This document shows positions 1 through 8,487 of a DNA stretch of 64,000 bases, one piece after another. A program made the position numbers and the translations under genes. The stretch lies in assembly GCA_910586215.1 (NCBI GenBank), contig CAJUGH010000006.1:106644-170643 (forward strand), given 5' to 3'. The notes below the pieces were generated by a model. It did no database searches. It saw only the letters and a program-made list of their open reading frames with translations, and was not told where the DNA came from. How positions within the stretch are numbered: position 1 is the first letter of the stretch; each line of letters opens with the position of its first letter. The stretch is from an uncultured Acetatifactor sp. GTDB lineage: Bacteria; Bacillota; Clostridia; Lachnospirales; Lachnospiraceae.

Positions 1-2
1 CC

Positions 3-50
3 CCGCGGATAAACTCTTCTTCATAGTTTATGTTCCGGTCTTATCCGCGG
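3..50. repeat. Nested inverted repeat downstream of hemW
   Basis: Arms CCGCGGATAA (3-12) and TTATCCGCGG (41-50) are perfect inverted repeats. A second pair, ATAAACT (9-15) and AGTTTAT (25-31), lies inside and partly overlaps the first, so two alternative hairpins are possible. It sits just after the hemW stop. There is no clear T-run, so it is not a textbook terminator; it may be a repeat element or a processing site. Confidence 0.5.
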
Positions 51-56
51 TGCCTG

Positions 57-1214
57 TCACGTCAATAAAAACTGTGCCGACACATAATTACTTAGGTCCA
101 GCCCCCTTTCCGTCAAGGCAAGCCACTCCCCTGCACACCCTCCGGGAAAAAAGCGCCTAAGAAGCCCATCCTGCACATTCCTGCGGATCACTTCCCCATA
201 GACTGCCTCTGCCCGGCATCCGAAGAATCGTTCAAATGCCCCAAGTTCCACCCCCTCCGTCATGCGCAGGCCCAGGAAGAAGAATTCCTCCATCTGCTCC
301 TGCCTGGTGAGCATATGGTGCTCCTCGCGGCATCCCAGGGGATCCCTCAGATAGGCGCCCAGGGTATGGCCGTTCCGGCACCGGATGTTCTCCACCAGGG
401 AAGCTGCAGACAGGCCCAGGCCCAGGTAATTTTTCCTCTGCCAGTAACCCAGGTTATGCCTGCAGGCATAACCTTCCCTGGCATAATTGGAGACCTCGTA
501 CCGATGGTACCCTGCCGTTTGGAGAAGTTGTTTCGTCTCCTGGTACATGGATCTGTCCGTGTCCTCATCCACAGCCTGGACCAGTCCCTGGTCCACCATT
601 TTTAGGAGAGGCGTCCCCTCTTCCAGGATAAGGCTGTAGGCAGAGATATGTTCCGGTTCCAGAGCCAGTACCTTCCTAAGGGTAGATAGATAACCCTCCA
701 GGGACTGCCCTGGCAGGGCAGCCATCACATCCACATTGAGATTATGGAATCCGGCTGCCCTGGCGGCCTCGTAGGTGTCCAGGAAATCCTCATAGGTGTG
801 GATCCGTCCCAGGAAGGCCAGTTCCCCATTGTCTGCCGACTGCAGTCCTATGCTGAGCCTGTTGATCCCCGCCTGTCTGTAGGCGGCAAGCTTCTCCCTG
901 TCCACAGTGCCTGGATTCATCTCCAGGGTGACCTCCGCCTCTTCTGCAAGCCGGTAATGTTCCCGCACCCCATCCAGCAGCCGGACTATCTGTCTGCCCT
1001 CAAGCAGGGAAGGGGTACCGCCTCCGATAAAAACGGAGGATACCGTATACTGCCGGTATGCCTCCGCACGCATCTTTGTCTCTGTGAGCAACGCTTCCAG
1101 GTACCTGGCCCTGGTATCTTCATCTGCCGGGGCAGAGGGAAAGTCGCAGTAGATACATTTCCTTATGCAAAAAGGGATATGAAAATACAATTCCAGTTCG
1201 CCAGTTTCGTTCAT
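57..1214 (-). CDS. hemW: Radical SAM heme chaperone HemW
   Basis: A 385-residue radical SAM protein. Cys16, Cys20 and Cys23 form the CxxxCxxC cluster motif followed by D-F, which fits HemW rather than true coproporphyrinogen dehydrogenase HemN (CxxxCxxCxC). A GGGTPS SAM-binding motif follows near residue 63. HemW proteins bind heme and are proposed to deliver it to respiratory enzymes; many databases still list them as 'oxygen-independent coproporphyrinogen oxidase'. The start at 1214 is chosen because an AGGGGAAA ribosome site precedes that ATG; an upstream ATG at 1238 would overlap the lepA stop. Last gene of the gpr-spoIIP-lepA-hemW run, about 20 nt after lepA, so probably cotranscribed with it. 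In related Clostridia hrcA-grpE-dnaK usually follow; that part is outside the window. Confidence 0.92.
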   Translation of the reverse strand: MNETGELELYFHIPFCIRKCIYCDFPSAPADEDTRARYLEALLTETKMRAEAYRQYTVSSVFIGGGTPSLLEGRQIVRLLDGVREHYRLAEEAEVTLEMNPGTVDREKLAAYRQAGINRLSIGLQSADNGELAFLGRIHTYEDFLDTYEAARAAGFHNLNVDVMAALPGQSLEGYLSTLRKVLALEPEHISAYSLILEEGTPLLKMVDQGLVQAVDEDTDRSMYQETKQLLQTAGYHRYEVSNYAREGYACRHNLGYWQRKNYLGLGLSAASLVENIRCRNGHTLGAYLRDPLGCREEHHMLTRQEQMEEFFFLGLRMTEGVELGAFERFFGCRAEAVYGEVIRRNVQDGLLRRFFPGGCAGEWLALTERGLDLSNYVSAQFLLT

Positions 1215-1234
1215 CTGATTTCCCCTGTCATGCC

Positions 1235-3049
1235 TCATCTGTCATCCAGCTTCAGTACACTCATAAACGCCTTCTGGGGAATCTCCACATTGCCCACCTG
1301 GCGCATGCGCTTCTTCCCTTCTTTCTGTTTCTCCAGCAGCTTCTTCTTGCGGGTGATGTCGCCACCGTAACATTTTGCCAGCACATCCTTGCGCATGGCC
1401 TTCACGGTTTCCCGGGCTATAATCTTGCCACCCACAGCCGCCTGGATGGGGATCTCGAACAGATGTCTGGGAATCTCATCCTTGAGTTTCTCACACATCT
1501 TCCTGCCCCGCTCATAGGCAGTATCCGCATGGACAATAAAGGAAAGGGCATCCACCTCCTCCCGGTTGATCAGGATGTCCAGCTTCACCAGTTTCGATAC
1601 CTCATATCCCTTGATGTCATAGTCAAAGGAGGCATATCCCCTGGAACGGGACTTCAAGGCATCGAAAAAGTCGTAGATGATCTCATTCAAAGGCAGTTCA
1701 TATTTTAAGAGTGCCCTGGTTCCTTCCATGTATTCCATCCCCAGGTAACGTCCCCTTCTCTCCTGGCACAGTTCCATGATGGAGCCGATGAATTCATTTG
1801 TCACCATGATCTCCGCACTGACAATAGGCTCCTCCATATGCTCGATCTCCGAGGGATCCGGCAGGTTGGAGGGATTGGTCAGTTCCACCACCTCGCCGTT
1901 TTGCTTGTACACCTTGTACACCACACCGGGTGCCGTAGTCACCAGATCCAGGTTATATTCCCGCTCCAGGCGCTCCTCGATGATCTCCAGATGCAGCAAT
2001 CCCAGGAAGCCACAGCGGAAGCCAAAGCCAAGGGCTATGGAAGTCTCCGGCTCATACTGCAGGGAAGCATCATTTAGCTGAAGTTTTTCCAGGGCATCCC
2101 TGAGATCCGGGTACCTGGCACCGTCTGCCGGATACATGCCGCAGTAGACCATGGACTGCACTTTCTTATATCCCGGCAGGGCCTGGGCACAGGGCCGGTC
2201 TGCATCCGTCACCGTATCCCCCACTGCGGTATCCTTCACATTTTTGATAGAGGCAGTGATATAACCCACCATCCCGGCAGACAGTTCCTCACAGGGGATA
2301 AACTGCCCTGCCCCGAAATATCCCACTTCCACCACTTCTTCCGTGGAGCCTGTGGCCATCATATGGATCCGGGTTCCCTTCCTCACACTTCCTTCCATGA
2401 TGCGGCAGAAAATGATGACCCCCTTGTAGGAATCATACACACAATCGAAGATCAACGCCTGCAGGGGTGCCCCCGGATCCCCGCCGGGTGCCGGAATCTT
2501 CGTCACAATCTGTTCCAGTACCTCTTCTATGCCAATGCCGTTTTTAGCAGAGATCAAGGGGGCGTCCTGGGCCTCGATGCCAATCACGTCCTCAATCTCC
2601 TCAATCACATGCTCGGGCTGGGCACTGGGCAGGTCGATCTTGTTGATCACCGGGAACACGTCCAGGTTATGGTCCAGGGCCAGGTACACATTGGCCAGGG
2701 TCTGGGCCTCAATGCCCTGGGCGGCGTCCACCACCAGGATGGCACCGTCACAGGCAGCCAGGGAACGGCTTACCTCATAGTTAAAGTCTACATGGCCCGG
2801 GGTGTCAATCAAGTTGAAGATATATTCCTCCCCGTTGCGGGCCTTGTACACAGTGCGGACAGCCTGGGCCTTGATGGTGATGCCCCTCTCCCTCTCCAGA
2901 TCCATATTGTCCAGCACCTGGGCCTGCATCTCCCTGCTGGTGAGCAGACCTGTGTGCTCAATGATACGGTCTGCCAGGGTAGATTTGCCGTGATCTATAT
3001 GTGCAACAATGCAAAAATTGCGGATTTTACTCTGATCCAGGGTTGCCAT
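1235..3049 (-). CDS. lepA: Elongation factor 4 (LepA) translational GTPase
   Basis: A 604-residue ribosome-dependent GTPase. The G1 motif AHIDHGKST is near residue 20, followed by DTPGHVDF (G3) and NKIDLP (G4), EF-G-like domains, and the LepA-specific C-terminal domain ending in a Lys/Arg-rich stretch (TRKKKLLEKQ). Length matches the family (about 600). EF4 is reported to act on stalled or mistranslocated ribosomes and in initiation. The start at 3049 gives the standard N-terminus MATLDQSKIRNF and has a GAGGAAG ribosome site; eight extra codons upstream (to 3073) are not needed. Between spoIIP and hemW on the same strand. Confidence 0.96.
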   Translation of the reverse strand: MATLDQSKIRNFCIVAHIDHGKSTLADRIIEHTGLLTSREMQAQVLDNMDLERERGITIKAQAVRTVYKARNGEEYIFNLIDTPGHVDFNYEVSRSLAACDGAILVVDAAQGIEAQTLANVYLALDHNLDVFPVINKIDLPSAQPEHVIEEIEDVIGIEAQDAPLISAKNGIGIEEVLEQIVTKIPAPGGDPGAPLQALIFDCVYDSYKGVIIFCRIMEGSVRKGTRIHMMATGSTEEVVEVGYFGAGQFIPCEELSAGMVGYITASIKNVKDTAVGDTVTDADRPCAQALPGYKKVQSMVYCGMYPADGARYPDLRDALEKLQLNDASLQYEPETSIALGFGFRCGFLGLLHLEIIEERLEREYNLDLVTTAPGVVYKVYKQNGEVVELTNPSNLPDPSEIEHMEEPIVSAEIMVTNEFIGSIMELCQERRGRYLGMEYMEGTRALLKYELPLNEIIYDFFDALKSRSRGYASFDYDIKGYEVSKLVKLDILINREEVDALSFIVHADTAYERGRKMCEKLKDEIPRHLFEIPIQAAVGGKIIARETVKAMRKDVLAKCYGGDITRKKKLLEKQKEGKKRMRQVGNVEIPQKAFMSVLKLDDR

Positions 3050-3255
3050 TTGTTCTTCCTCACTTCCAGACATGCTGCCTTTGGCAGTTCAAACAATCCG
3101 TTGCCACAACTCCACAGGTCCCTGATACCCGATTGCAGGAATCTCCTGGCCAGCCAGTACCTTGTACCCGGTTGCCCTCCATCTTCCCTGCCGGCCTTTC
3201 ACGCGGCACCAGGCTACCTCCCCTGTGGACAGTATGATTGTAGCAGAAATCTTCC

Positions 3256-4695
3256 CTATTGTCCAGATAATACCAGATCCAGTATGTGGGCAAGGGGATC
3301 GCAGGCGTTCATGGCCTCCTCCACAGTATTGTTCTGGGCACCCAGTTCAATGAGCAGGTACCTGGGCGCAAGATGCATGTTGTAGCGGTATCCTTTTAAA
3401 TAGATCTTCCGGGTCAGCCCCGGATAGTATTCCATTGCCTTCTTCTCCATCTGGAAAGAAAAGGCCAGATTATCTGAAAGGTTCTCATTGTACAGGTAGG
3501 AGATATTCCCCGTCTTCCTGGTACGGCTCAGACCATTGAAGAACATGAACCGGGCAGTGGGCCTGCCGTCTAAGTCCACCACCAGCCTGGTGCCCTCCGG
3601 CATGGCATCCCTATGTAAGTCGATCACCACTTCTATGGAAGGATTCTCCTCCAGGATCCTCTCAATCTCCGGCAGGGATCTGGCATAGGCATCATTCCTG
3701 GAACCCACATCGTACTCTCCCGTGTGGTGCATTACCTGGTAACCGTAGGTGTCCGTGAGGATCCTTGTAAGCCGTTCTCCCACCCCCACAATGGAAGAAT
3801 TGCGGTCCCCGGGCACGGAGTCTGCAAAGGCCTCCTGGGAGTGGGTATGGTAGATAAGGATCTGGGGTCCTGCTGTATCATCCTTGACAAGGGTCATATC
3901 CCTGGCAAGCAGTTTCTCCACATTTAGCTGGTCACTTCCTGCCATGGTGTTGGAATCCACCGTGTAGAAGGTTTTTACCAGCGTCTCATAATCCCTAAGG
4001 GATTCCAGGTCCACCTGCCGCACCTGGCTGTGGGGGATAAAAAGGCTCCCATTTCCCTGCCACATCTGCATGGCTGCCTCATTCTCCGTGCGCAGCAGAT
4101 CTGCCAGGGAATGGTCTGTCCCGGATACCCCTGCTTCCCCGTTTTCCCCGGTTCCATCTCCCAGGCCATCTGCCATGCCACTTCCTGCGCCATCTGCCTG
4201 GGCATTGCTCCCATGGCTGTCAGTCTGGGCATTCCCTTCCTCCCCCCACACAAGAATCCCCAGGGTAGTTTCTTCCCCTTCCCTGGCCTCCTCCAGCAGA
4301 ATCGTCCTGGCTTCCTCCCGGACTTCCCCGGACAGATAACCGTAGAAGGGTAACAGGCTCTCCACCTGTTGCTGTAGGATCCAGTATGTCTCATGGCTGC
4401 CTTCCCGGACATAAGAGAAGCAGGGGACAAAAGTATCATATAAGGCATCCGCGGCTTCCCCTGCCAGTTCCACAAGCATTGCCATCCCAAGGGTATCCCT
4501 GGCACCTGCGCCCTTCCCGTCCTGCCCGCTGCATCCTGCAACTGCTGCCAGTATTCCCAGGAACAGGACCGCCGGGATGACAGCTTTCTTCGCCAGTCTG
4601 CCTGCTGTGTTCACAATCTCTACGGAAACACACTTCCCTTCCTGCTTATTGTCTGCCATAACTGTAACAATATATGCCTGTCTGTGCCATTCCAT
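3256..4695 (-). CDS. spoIIP: Stage II sporulation protein P
   Basis: A 479-residue SpoIIP-family peptidoglycan hydrolase. In the known system SpoIIP is an amidase and endopeptidase working with SpoIID and SpoIIM in forespore engulfment. The diagnostic motif YHTHSQEAF is near residue 283, and the C-terminal half aligns with the SpoIIP domain (VVIDLHRDA; YNENLSDNLAFS). The N-terminus has one hydrophobic segment (about residues 38-53) ending in V-A-G-C (Cys55), a possible lipobox, which is unusual for this family. A linker of about 90 residues rich in Gly, Asp and Glu (about 155-215) separates anchor and enzyme. The ATG at 4695 has GGGAAG seven bases upstream. Follows gpr, as in other Clostridia. 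Confidence 0.93.
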   Translation of the reverse strand: MEWHRQAYIVTVMADNKQEGKCVSVEIVNTAGRLAKKAVIPAVLFLGILAAVAGCSGQDGKGAGARDTLGMAMLVELAGEAADALYDTFVPCFSYVREGSHETYWILQQQVESLLPFYGYLSGEVREEARTILLEEAREGEETTLGILVWGEEGNAQTDSHGSNAQADGAGSGMADGLGDGTGENGEAGVSGTDHSLADLLRTENEAAMQMWQGNGSLFIPHSQVRQVDLESLRDYETLVKTFYTVDSNTMAGSDQLNVEKLLARDMTLVKDDTAGPQILIYHTHSQEAFADSVPGDRNSSIVGVGERLTRILTDTYGYQVMHHTGEYDVGSRNDAYARSLPEIERILEENPSIEVVIDLHRDAMPEGTRLVVDLDGRPTARFMFFNGLSRTRKTGNISYLYNENLSDNLAFSFQMEKKAMEYYPGLTRKIYLKGYRYNMHLAPRYLLIELGAQNNTVEEAMNACDPLAHILDLVLSGQ

Positions 4696-4872
4696 GCAGA
4701 ATCTTCCCTGCGCCTCACCTTATGTCCTCCAGGTATACAGACTGGCCCGTCCCCGGCACATTAACATCTATCCTGGCAAGGTTATCTGCCTGCAAGGATA
4801 CTCCCGCACATCTGCCCCGGCATCTTCATATCCCCGGTATACTGTCCGGGAAGAAACAACAGCACGAAAATT

Positions 4873-5802
4873 TTACAGACTGCTACAGCCCAGGGCCATA
4901 TTGATGCCCTCAGACACCGTGAAGCTGATTCTCTTGATCACCGCATCTATGTCCTTTCCAGTCATATACATATTGTACAGTTCTGGGAAGCCAGGCTGCT
5001 GCCTGCTCATGTATTTCACCACATCCAGATCCTCCTCCCCTTCCAGAAGCTTCTCCAGGGCATCACACACAATGGTGGCGGCATCCACCACCGTGGGGAT
5101 CCCGATGGCTACCACCGGCACCCCAAGGCTCTCTTTCGTCAAGGCATTCCTGTGGTTGCCAACCCCGGATCCCGGCTGGATTCCTGTGTTGGTGATCTGT
5201 ATGGTACGGTTCAGCCGTCTGGTGCTGCGGGCAGCCAGGGCATCTATGACAATGATCACATCCGGGCTTGTCTCACCGACCACACCCTTTACGATCTCTG
5301 CCGTCTCCATGCCTGTCTTAGCCATAACACCTGGTTCCAGGGCACTGACCTGGTTCATCTTCTCACAGTTGTAGGCGGCTGCACCATACTCCCTAACGAT
5401 GTGTCTGGTCACCTGGAGGTTGTCCACCGCCCTGGGGCCAAGGGCATCCGCAGTGACTTCCCTGTTGCCCAGCCCCACCACCAGGATGGACTGTTCCCCT
5501 TCCGATTCCGGCAGCAGTTCCTTCAGTTCCCCCGCCAGGCATGCAGATATCTCCCTGTGGTAATCCTCATCCGGTTCCACCAGGGCGGGTGCCTCCATGG
5601 TCACATAGATTCCCATGGGTTTTCCCATGATCTTCGCGGCATTCCTGGTGTCGATCATCACCTTCGTGACCCTGACATCCTCTTCCTTGTGGTAGGATTC
5701 TTCCACCCGGACGCCCCGCAGTTCACTTTCCGCTTCACTGATGCTCTCCCTGGCTTCCAGTGCCAGGTCTGTTCTCGCCTGAAAATTTCCCATATCCCTC
5801 AC
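4873..5802 (-). CDS. gpr: Spore germination protease GPR
   Basis: A 309-residue GPR endopeptidase (family A25), the enzyme that degrades small acid-soluble proteins during spore germination. It matches the family from the N-terminal NFQARTDLALEARE, which includes the propeptide region removed on activation, through VVGLGNREVTADALGPR to the C-terminal IKRISFTVSEGINMAL. The open frame begins with GTG at 5802; an in-frame ATG at 5793 is an equally possible start, since the GAGG site lies close to the GTG and about 12 bases from the ATG. It is divergent from rpsT and upstream of spoIIP. Forespore (sigma-G) expression is expected from the family, but I could not identify a convincing sigma-G promoter. 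Confidence 0.93.
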   Translation of the reverse strand: MRDMGNFQARTDLALEARESISEAESELRGVRVEESYHKEEDVRVTKVMIDTRNAAKIMGKPMGIYVTMEAPALVEPDEDYHREISACLAGELKELLPESEGEQSILVVGLGNREVTADALGPRAVDNLQVTRHIVREYGAAAYNCEKMNQVSALEPGVMAKTGMETAEIVKGVVGETSPDVIIVIDALAARSTRRLNRTIQITNTGIQPGSGVGNHRNALTKESLGVPVVAIGIPTVVDAATIVCDALEKLLEGEEDLDVVKYMSRQQPGFPELYNMYMTGKDIDAVIKRISFTVSEGINMALGCSSL

Positions 5803-5942
5803 ATTCCTCGCTGTGCGCGCTTACCGTGCCCGGCCCATGACATCTATCTCTGACGCATAAGGCGCGTATAAACACCTCTCGGCGGCACCAGGTAAACAGT
5901 AAACTTTTTTCATATTTTTTGCAAAAAATCCCGGATTATGTA

Positions 5943-5971
5943 TTGACAAAATTTCAAATATTTACTAAACT
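5943..5971 (+). promoter_or_regulatory. Sigma-A type promoter of rpsT
   Basis: TTGACA (5943-5948), a 17-bp AT-rich spacer, then TAAACT (5966-5971), about 100 bp upstream of the rpsT start. The -35 is a perfect match and the -10 matches 4 of 6. Confidence 0.7.
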
Positions 5972-6069
5972 ACAGAAGTGTGTTTGCATTAGCTCTCCGT
6001 GTCTGGCTAAGGCGAAACAACTAAACAGAAAACAATTGATCAGATTGTATAAAATTGGAGGTGTACGAC

Positions 6070-6333
6070 TTGGCTAACATTAAATCTGCGAAGAAGAGAA
6101 TTCTGGTAAGCCGCACCAGGGCCGAACGGAATAAGTCCATAAGGTCCGGTGTCAAGACTGCGATCAAGAAGGTATATGCCGCGATCGAGTCTGGCGACAA
6201 GGCTGCTGCAACCACCCAGCTTAAGGCTGCAACCAAGACCATCGAGATGGCTGCCAGCAAGGGCATTTACCACAAGAATAACGCAGCCCGCAAGGTTTCC
6301 AGCATCAGCAAGGCTGTAAATAAGATGGCTTAA
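6070..6333 (+). CDS. rpsT: 30S ribosomal protein S20
   Basis: An 87-residue protein starting MANIKSAKKRI, the standard bacterial S20 N-terminus; it binds 16S rRNA early in 30S assembly. It is Lys/Ala-rich and helical, with KNNAARKVSSISKAVN at the C-terminus as in the family. The start codon is TTG at 6070: a strong TTGGAGG site (6055-6061) lies eight bases upstream, and reading from the earlier TTG at 6055 would translate the ribosome site itself. A TTG start on rpsT is common in Firmicutes and may limit expression. Transcribed divergently from gpr, as a single gene followed by a terminator. Confidence 0.96.
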   Translation: MANIKSAKKRILVSRTRAERNKSIRSGVKTAIKKVYAAIESGDKAAATTQLKAATKTIEMAASKGIYHKNNAARKVSSISKAVNKMA

Positions 6334-6368
6334 GTTATCCGATTTCCATATCATATAAGGATTATACA

Positions 6369-6410
6369 AAGAAGACCTCCTGCACCGTCACACAGGAAGT
6401 CTTCTTTTGT
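6369..6410. terminator. Bidirectional terminator between rpsT and the TPM gene
   Basis: GAAGACCTCCTG (6371-6382) pairs with CAGGAAGTCTTC (6393-6404) apart from one bulged base; TTTTGTT follows on the plus strand and an A-rich run precedes it, so it can stop rpsT and the convergent gene ending at 6478. Confidence 0.8.
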
Positions 6411-6477
6411 TATGTATGTTGTTATGCAGAAAGCCCCAGGAGAGACAGGAGGCGTCCCCTGTTCCGTGCAGGTGTGT

Positions 6478-7386
6478 TCAGTGCCGGCGGCTCCCACCCC
6501 CATGGCTGGCCCCGCTGCTACTGCGATGGTGTCCGCCACCCCCGCCGCTTCTTCCACTGCTGCTACTGCCACTGCTGGATGTCTCAATATGACGCTTGGT
6601 TAGGGACTTGCGGACAAAATTGTCTGACTTGTGCTTCAGTTCTGGTTTTCCCCCTTCCACATAGGTGTTCACCCTGGTGGTATCCTCTGCCAACCGGGGA
6701 CTCATGTGGCTGGCCGCATAGACCAAGGTTGCCACCAGTGTGCTCACCAGGCACAACAGGATGGAACCAGGGGACATCATGCTGTGTCCCATCTTCCCAC
6801 ATACACCGTCCACATAGGCTTTGTAGGCCTTTAAGGGGTCTGTGTCATAGTACCTGTCAACCCCGTCCAGCACATCATTCACATCCTCCACATCAAAAGC
6901 ATATTCCACCTTCCCGCTGGTGCTTAAGTGCTCTCCTCTCTGCCCCTCATAACGGTTATCCAGCAGAAGGGCACCATCCCCCTCGAATCCCTTGTTATAG
7001 CCATACCGGTGTTCGTCCCAGAAGTCATCTGCCAGATCCTGCATGTTCTGCTCCCAGTACGGGGAACGGTAACCGTATTCCTCCTGTGCTTCCCGGCCTT
7101 CCACCGGCTGCCGCATAGTCACCAGCACAATATCAATCTTGTAACGCTTCTCCTTCCGGGCAATATACGCCCGAAGTTCTTCCTCCTGCTCCACAGTGAG
7201 CATATCCCCATAATCATAGACCCGCTCTGCAGGGGCCTCCCTGTTGGCACGGGGTACCCTGTCCAGGGCAGTGCGATAGAGCCACAGCCCCATATTCACC
7301 AGAACCAGGATCCCAATGACCACGAACCAGACACGGAAGTATTTCAGATACTGCCGTCTGGCTTCCTTCTTCAGATCTTCTCCCAT
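6478..7386 (-). CDS. TPM-domain membrane protein with Gly/Ser/His-rich tail
   Basis: A 302-residue protein. A basic N-terminus and a membrane segment (about residues 18-37) are followed by a TPM domain (about 55-200; start VYDYGDMLTVEQEEEL), a fold found in thylakoid, archaeal and bacterial proteins with suggested phosphatase or assembly roles. A second membrane segment is at about 208-228, and the tail ends in a run of Gly, Ser and His (SGGGGGHH). Function is unknown. The ATG at 7386 has AGGAGGGG upstream. It follows the zinc-ribbon gene by about 40 bases and the GPTAVF gene beyond, all on the minus strand, so a three-gene operon is likely. Confidence 0.75.
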   Translation of the reverse strand: MGEDLKKEARRQYLKYFRVWFVVIGILVLVNMGLWLYRTALDRVPRANREAPAERVYDYGDMLTVEQEEELRAYIARKEKRYKIDIVLVTMRQPVEGREAQEEYGYRSPYWEQNMQDLADDFWDEHRYGYNKGFEGDGALLLDNRYEGQRGEHLSTSGKVEYAFDVEDVNDVLDGVDRYYDTDPLKAYKAYVDGVCGKMGHSMMSPGSILLCLVSTLVATLVYAASHMSPRLAEDTTRVNTYVEGGKPELKHKSDNFVRKSLTKRHIETSSSGSSSSGRSGGGGGHHRSSSGASHGGGSRRH

Positions 7387-7429
7387 TTCATCCCCTCCTG
7401 CCTCGCCTATGCCAAGGCAACCAGATCCC

Positions 7430-8419
7430 TTACAGCCAGCATGTCAGAAGCAGCAACAGCAGCAGCGTGGCCATCACACAGCCCCCGAAAGTTCCCGCAT
7501 AGGCCCACACCCTGCCCTTAGACAGGGGGGCTGTCCCTACGATCTTCCCGGTCTGCCCATTCACATAGAAAGGGTACTCCTGGCCTTTGTATGTATACAG
7601 ATAGTGCCAGATGGGCAGCAGGCAGAAATTCGCCTCCCTGCGGTTCACGCGGATATCCTGTTGCAGGGTACGCACGGTTCCATACCCTCCGTAACTCTCC
7701 CGGAGCATCCTTTCCGCATCCTGTCGCATCCGTCCCCTGGCCCGCTCTTCCACTTCCCCTGCGTCCATATTATATTTCTCCCCGTAGAACCCGGACATAT
7801 ACTCCGGAGCGAATTCCACAAGCTGTCCATAGTCAAAGGGGGCCATCAGGTCCATCACCCGATCCGGCATCTGGATGGAAGCGTCCACCGGAATCTTCTG
7901 GAAGGCAATCTCCAGAACCCTGTGGATATGGTAGACGGATGTCTCCGTATACTCCGTATTGCCGCTCCGCCAGACCTTGACCTTAGTGCCCTCCCCCTGG
8001 AATTCGCACTGGGTATCATAGTCGAAGAACCAGTAGGGCACATAGATCCCCTGCATACTGTCCAGGCGCACCTCTGACAGGAAATCAATGGGAGCGAACA
8101 GGCACTTCTTGAATTTCTCCCGGATGGATTTCTTACAGGTCTCTTTTCCCATCTGGAAAGGAATGATCCGCTTTGGCTGATACCTGCCCTCCACTCGCTC
8201 GTTGAAGATCAGATGACAGTCACAGTAGGGACATTGTGTGGCAGAAGTATGTGCTTCTACTGGTACCTCCCCGCCACAGTTGGGGCATATGGTCAAGGCA
8301 CCCAGACTGCCCTCCTGCCGCTCTTCACTGCCTTTTGCTTCGCAGTAGGGGCAATACATGGCGTGTAATTCCGGACTGTATACCACATTCCCCCCACAGT
8401 TTTTACATTTGAATATCAT
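7430..8419 (-). CDS. Double zinc-ribbon membrane protein of unknown function
   Basis: A 329-residue protein with two N-terminal zinc ribbons: CKNC with CPYC (about residues 4-25) and CPNC with CPYC (about 44-67). The middle part (about 90-275) is soluble and rich in aromatic residues (VPYWFFDYDTQCEF; WHYLYTYKGQEYPFYVNG), a pattern seen in Firmicute proteins loosely annotated as 'zinc ribbon' or 'TFIIB-type'. One C-terminal membrane helix (about 306-326) would anchor it as a tail-anchored protein with the ribbons in the cytoplasm. The ATG at 8419 has GGGGG eight bases before it. Middle gene of the three-gene set; I do not recognise a defined function. Confidence 0.72.
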   Translation of the reverse strand: MIFKCKNCGGNVVYSPELHAMYCPYCEAKGSEERQEGSLGALTICPNCGGEVPVEAHTSATQCPYCDCHLIFNERVEGRYQPKRIIPFQMGKETCKKSIREKFKKCLFAPIDFLSEVRLDSMQGIYVPYWFFDYDTQCEFQGEGTKVKVWRSGNTEYTETSVYHIHRVLEIAFQKIPVDASIQMPDRVMDLMAPFDYGQLVEFAPEYMSGFYGEKYNMDAGEVEERARGRMRQDAERMLRESYGGYGTVRTLQQDIRVNRREANFCLLPIWHYLYTYKGQEYPFYVNGQTGKIVGTAPLSKGRVWAYAGTFGGCVMATLLLLLLLTCWL

Positions 8420-8487
8420 ATTTATACCCCCGTGTCCATGTCACCGGCACTTACTCCTCTTCATTGCCCTGTGGTATCTGCCTCTTC

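Noticed and set aside
2363..3385. Long plus-strand open frame (340 codons) opposite lepA
   Set aside because: It is the antisense of lepA and its composition (His/Gln/Gly-rich) follows from the codon bias of the real gene; no ribosome site or family match.
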